The notes under the pieces are model-generated. The model did no database searches. It was not told the origin of the DNA and saw nothing but the letters and a program-made list of their open reading frames with translations. A stretch of DNA of 64,000 nt from 'Nostoc azollae' 0708 (GTDB lineage: Bacteria > Cyanobacteriota > Cyanobacteriia > Cyanobacteriales > Nostocaceae): positions 248,001-312,000 of the forward strand of contig NC_014248.1 in NCBI RefSeq assembly GCF_000196515.1, given 5' to 3'. Numbering within the stretch: the first letter of the stretch is position 1; each line of letters starts with the position of its first letter. Made by a program: the position numbers and the translations under genes. Positions 60,346-64,000 of the stretch are shown one piece after another.

Positions 60346-60761
60346 AACATTTCTCCATAATTGGCAATTGGGGATTAGTAATTTATACTCTACTGCTTTT
60401 TTTGGCGTTGCATAGTTGTCAATATTCACCTGTCAAAGTCCACAGATTGTTGTCCAAATGATTTTTTCTCTTGTCAAAAATCCGGGTTAGACCTGCTTGA
60501 AACAAGAGTGAGTTGCAGCGAAGCGATCACCTACGCAATTTAAGATCTAAGTTTACGTTCAAGGGATTGACAAGTCACTTATGCATCTAGTATCTTCCTA
60601 GCTGTATGGTTAAAGTTTTTTTATCCCATGTAAGTAAATCCTGTTTGTATAGTCGCGTATCTTACAGGAGGCAGGCTACATCCTTGGCGCTGGGAATCAA
60701 TATTATATTGGCCGTTGTTTTTTTCAGACATTCTCATAAGAATATCTAATCAATAAAAAAC
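60346..60761. other. Divergent ispD-pabAB intergenic region
   Basis: 416 bp with no gene. It holds promoters for both. A TTGTCAAAAATCCGGGTT near 60471 resembles IS1380 end sequence only superficially. Confidence 0.4.
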
Positions 60762-62957
60762 ATGCAAACATTAATTGTTGATAATTATGATTCTTATACC
60801 TTCAATTTGTATCAGATGATTGCTGAGGTAAATGGAAACTATCCCTTAGTAATTCGTAATAATGAAGTAACCTGGGATGAACTAAAAAAAATTGCCTTTG
60901 ACAATATTGTGATTTCTCCTGGTCCAGGCCGCCCAGAAAAGTCGGAAGATTTTGGAGTTTGTCGGCAAATTATTGAAAATAATGTAGATGTTCCTTTATT
61001 GGGAGTATGTCTGGGACATCAAGGGATTGGCTACCTACATGGTGCTAAAGTGATTCATGCACCGGAAGTTAGGCACGGGAGAATAAGTAAAATTCATCAC
61101 AATGAATCTGAATTATTCCAAGGTATTCCTAGTCCATTTTCTGTGGTGCGATATCACTCTTTGTTAGTTGCAGATGAATTACCTGAGTGTTTAGAAAAAA
61201 TTGCTTGGACTGAAGACGGATTAGTAATGGGATTACGCCATCGGTATCTACCCTTTTGGGGTGTACAGTTTCATCCCGAATCTATTTGTACAGAATATGG
61301 AACAACATTATTAAACAATTTTAGAGATATCACGCTGCTATTTACAAAGAAATTATCAATAAGTTCAGAATCAAAATATTATTTTCCAGGATATCAGTCT
61401 CTTTATTCTTCTGTTGAGGACATGTACCAACAGGAAGAGAGGTTTGAACTTTATACCAGAAAGTTAGATATTTGCCCGAATACAGAACAGATATTTGTCC
61501 ATTTATTTCAGGAAGAACCAAATAGCTTTTGGTTAGATAGTAGTCGAGTAGAACCGGGTCTGTCTCGCTTCTCATTTATGGGTGATGGCAAAGGGAAAAA
61601 CAGTTTATTGGTGCGTTACCATACTCAAACTCAAGAACTGATCATCACACAATCAGATAAGGTCACGCGTCGCACCGAAAGTATTTTTGAATTTCTCAAA
61701 CGGGAAATTGGACTCCGAAGTTGTCAAAGTGATGAGTTACCTTTTGATTTTAACTGCGGATTTGTGGGTTATTTTGGTTATGAACTCAATGCAGAGTGTG
61801 GAGCAAAATTGGTACATTCTTCACCATTACCAGATGCAATTTTTTTACTAGCTGATCGCATGATTGCTATAGATCACGAAGAACAGTGTCTTTATTTGCT
61901 GGAATTAGTCAAAACAGGACAAACACAACAGGCAGGAACTTGGTTTGATACGATCCAACAACAATTAAAAATTTTGAATCCTCTTCCTCCACTTGTAGCA
62001 CAGGGAAATGGTGAACCAGTAAGGTTATATTTAAGTCGTTCTTACCAAAATTATATTAATGACATTCACCATTGTTTAGAGGAAATTCATGAAGGAGAAA
62101 CTTATCAAGTTTGTTTGACTAATCAACTTCACGCTGATATCAGCCCTGATCCCTTGACATTTTACCGCCGATTACGTCAGATTAATCCTGCGCCATACTC
62201 TGCGTTTTTGCGGTTTGGAGAGATTGCGATCGCCTGTTCTTCTCCAGAACGATTTATGCAAATTGATCGCCAGGGGTGGGTGGAAACCAAGCCCATAAAA
62301 GGTACGCTACGACGAGGAGATAACCCCGAAGAAGATTTCATTTTACAGGAACGACTGCGAAACAGCGAAAAAGACCAGGCTGAAAATCTTATGATAGTCG
62401 ATTTATTACGTAATGATTTAGGACGGGTTTGTGAAGTAGGTAGCGTTCATGTACCAAAATTAATGGATGTAGAAACCTATGCCACAGTGCATCAATTGGT
62501 AACAACTATCCGTGGACATTTGCCATCAAACCTCCAAGCCGTAGATTGTATTCATGCAGCATTTCCAGGGGGCTCGATGACAGGAGCACCCAAGATTAGA
62601 ACCATGCAAATTATTGACAGACTCGAGCAAGAAGCACGGGGAGTATATTCAGGAGCAATCGGCTTTTTGGGATTGAATGGTGCAAGCGATTTGAACATAG
62701 TTATTCGCACTGCTATTTTCACTCCTGATGGAACTTCTATTGGTGTCGGTGGTGGTATTGTAGCACTTTCTGACCCAGAAATGGAATTTCAAGAAATACT
62801 ACTAAAAGCTAAAGCCTTAATCCAGACTATGGTTATGACAATACACGGTAAATTTGAAGAAGACCTATATAGTATCTTAGGAGTAGAATCAAAAACTTCC
62901 CAGTGTTTTATGATGTTTTCCAATCTGATTTTGAAACCATACAATGGGTTCTTTTAA
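60762..62957 (+). CDS. pabAB: Fused aminodeoxychorismate synthase (PabA-PabB)
   Basis: 731 residues. The N-terminal glutamine amidotransferase domain (1-190) has nucleophile Cys83 (LGVCLGHQG) and His171/Glu173 (QFHPES). The C-terminal chorismate-binding domain (about 225-700) has SSPERF, Lys513 in PIKGTLRRG, NLMIVDLLRNDLGRV and FPGGSMTGAPK. The PIKGT lysine marks aminodeoxychorismate synthase; anthranilate synthases have Ala there. It converts chorismate and glutamine to ADC for p-aminobenzoate and folate. The last about 22 residues (SKTSQCFMMFSNLILKPYNGFF) look unlike the family and may result from a lost stop or frameshift. No pabC follows. Confidence 0.9.
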   Translation: MQTLIVDNYDSYTFNLYQMIAEVNGNYPLVIRNNEVTWDELKKIAFDNIVISPGPGRPEKSEDFGVCRQIIENNVDVPLLGVCLGHQGIGYLHGAKVIHAPEVRHGRISKIHHNESELFQGIPSPFSVVRYHSLLVADELPECLEKIAWTEDGLVMGLRHRYLPFWGVQFHPESICTEYGTTLLNNFRDITLLFTKKLSISSESKYYFPGYQSLYSSVEDMYQQEERFELYTRKLDICPNTEQIFVHLFQEEPNSFWLDSSRVEPGLSRFSFMGDGKGKNSLLVRYHTQTQELIITQSDKVTRRTESIFEFLKREIGLRSCQSDELPFDFNCGFVGYFGYELNAECGAKLVHSSPLPDAIFLLADRMIAIDHEEQCLYLLELVKTGQTQQAGTWFDTIQQQLKILNPLPPLVAQGNGEPVRLYLSRSYQNYINDIHHCLEEIHEGETYQVCLTNQLHADISPDPLTFYRRLRQINPAPYSAFLRFGEIAIACSSPERFMQIDRQGWVETKPIKGTLRRGDNPEEDFILQERLRNSEKDQAENLMIVDLLRNDLGRVCEVGSVHVPKLMDVETYATVHQLVTTIRGHLPSNLQAVDCIHAAFPGGSMTGAPKIRTMQIIDRLEQEARGVYSGAIGFLGLNGASDLNIVIRTAIFTPDGTSIGVGGGIVALSDPEMEFQEILLKAKALIQTMVMTIHGKFEEDLYSILGVESKTSQCFMMFSNLILKPYNGFF

Positions 62958-62994
62958 TTGAGAATTTAGTGCTTACGGTTGCTGTACCTAGAGT

Positions 62995-63150
62995 GGGAAA
63001 ATTAGGTGAGCCTATTGATAGCTGCCGTACCTGCAAACAACTTAGGTACTGCTTCGAGCTTAGTCACCTTATCTCGTTCTCTCGGTTTAGTTTCCGGGGT
63101 CGCCTTGACTAGTAGTTTTTTACCTATCCTATATTAATTACTAGACACGG
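62995..63150 (+). pseudogene. MFS transporter internal fragment
   Basis: In one frame the sequence encodes LIAAVPANNLGTASSLVTLSRSLGLVSGVALTSSF, the start of a late transmembrane helix pair of major-facilitator drug/proton transporters. Only about 45 codons survive; an IS5-type element begins at 63151. Confidence 0.55.
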
Positions 63151-63962
63151 CCGAAAATTTAGAAAGGAGTCTGTGTCTGGCTTTCCATAGTGTTAAGATT
63201 AGGAAAGAGCCAAGGAAAGAATCAGGGTTGGGAATAGTAACTGATAGTTCCTATCCATGAAGATGTTGATGACAAATTTATAACTGACCTCATATCCATA
63301 ACATTTCCATAACATTTATGAAATGGGCAAAACTAATGAACCAATTCCTAATGTGACTAAACCACAAATAGTTAGTAAGAATTACTTGTGAGTAAATTGG
63401 GGAATTCAGGGGAAATCTTTGTTGAGGTACGCAGAATATTTTTACAAGTCTAATGACCTATTCAACAAAAATACCCTTGGTGGAAAACTCTTTATTTCCT
63501 GCCTTTTGTTCTGAGTCGCCATGGCATAATCACTATCATGTTTTTCTACCTGTTCAAGGAGACTAGCAGGGAAAACATTTCCTAATATCTATAGCCAGTA
63601 ATGAAATGTGTCCTTTGCTTCCGTTTTCTATATACCGAAATGCAAACCTAAAACCTCAAATGTTGGCATTTTCCTCCAATAGAATAAGGATAGACATACC
63701 TGTTGTTTTATCTCTAGTTTCCCTTTCCCCCCTGCTCCTTTCTGATTTATACCTATGTTTTTACTTTCTATGTCACCTTGAAGTTTTTTATGCTGCATTT
63801 CACCTTGGGCTAACAAGTCTTGAAACTGATGGTTAGTTATTCCCAGTATTTGTTTTCTACGATGTGGATATTCTCGAATATAGTTAATTTAGTAGATTTT
63901 TCCTTTTGCTACACCCTCAAAATTCCCTTCTACCATTTTTTTCACACCAAGTTAATTTTCCT
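63151..63962 (-). mobile_element. IS5-type element, copy B (internally deleted)
   Basis: About 812 bp matching copy A (45101-46158) at both ends. About 254 bp corresponding to 45454-45707 is missing, the joint falling at TTCTGAG/TCGCCAT near 63516. Transposase fragments (PTFEVLGLHFGI, QQVCLSLFYWRKM) remain on the minus strand around 63630-63810. Non-autonomous. Confidence 0.75.
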
Positions 63963-64000
63963 ACCTCTCCACTAATTATACTACTTCAATTAGTAGAGAG

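Noticed and set aside
60762-62957. Calling the fused enzyme anthranilate synthase (TrpEG)
   Set aside because: The PIKGT lysine is the mark of aminodeoxychorismate synthase, and the glutaminase domain is N-terminal.
62903-63112. 69-codon frame after pabAB considered as pabC
   Set aside because: No aminotransferase class IV motifs; another frame there encodes an MFS helix.

Overview
The window is cyanobacterial and most probably comes from a heterocyst-forming Nostoc/Anabaena-type filament with a decaying genome. The evidence is a phycoerythrocyanin (pec) operon, photosystem I psaB, NDH-1 ndhI, a DUF760 protein, HIP1-like GCGATCGC octamers and short heptamer tandem repeats. About half of the recognisable genes are broken, and seven or more insertion-sequence families are present, some nested. 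This resembles the genome of 'Nostoc azollae', the symbiont of Azolla; naming the organism is an inference from pattern only.

Layout. 1-5044: a very large sensor kinase pseudogene split by an IS1380-type element. 5181-8277: a small intact DUF427 gene, then decayed genes. 8445-11863: an unlinked, divergent psaB and an unlinked ndhI, both intact. 11872-16320: a crtO-like ketolase pseudogene next to an IS66-type element that itself carries a second IS1380 copy. 16583-24440: a stress-protein gene, then the wreckage of a polyhydroxybutyrate locus (phaC, phaA, phaB and perhaps a phasin) interleaved with dead IS5 and IS701 transposases. 24455-26628: an SDR gene whose 3' end is fused to a kinase remnant, and an intact ddl. 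26662-30739: small genes and pseudogenes with an almost intact IS630 element. 31010-33085: an EF-G-like GTPase with a clear terminator. 33113-39244: mostly debris, with an IS4-type element carrying the third IS1380 copy. 39602-43661: an S41 protease and a PAS/GAF histidine kinase. 44063-46385: decayed DUF6883, DUF4926 and Uma2 genes, the last split by an IS5-type element. 46391-51007: an intact pecBACEF operon with a divergent OmpR-type regulator. 51059-53152: ispG and a PIN toxin-antitoxin pair. 53521-55038: an IS66-type element with a perfect 8-bp target duplication. 55073-62957: a housekeeping stretch (isochorismatase-like hydrolase, M23 peptidase, HtrA protease, DUF760, scpB, ispD, fused pabAB). 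62995-64000: an MFS fragment and a second, internally deleted IS5-type copy.

Function. Retained genes serve photosynthesis and electron flow (psaB, ndhI, pec), isoprenoid and folate precursors (ispD, ispG, pabAB), cell wall (ddl, M23), protein quality control (HtrA, Ctp), translation (EF-G-like) and chromosome segregation (scpB). Lost functions are storage polymer (PHB), ketocarotenoid synthesis, sensing and accessory or defence genes. That is the pattern expected of a host-restricted photosynthetic symbiont.

The most striking signal is that three nearly identical IS1380 copies share the same four nonsense codons and the same lost catalytic aspartate, yet each has its own 4-bp target duplication. 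Dead elements were therefore moved, presumably by a transposase encoded elsewhere. No tRNA, rRNA, CRISPR array or prophage was recognised.
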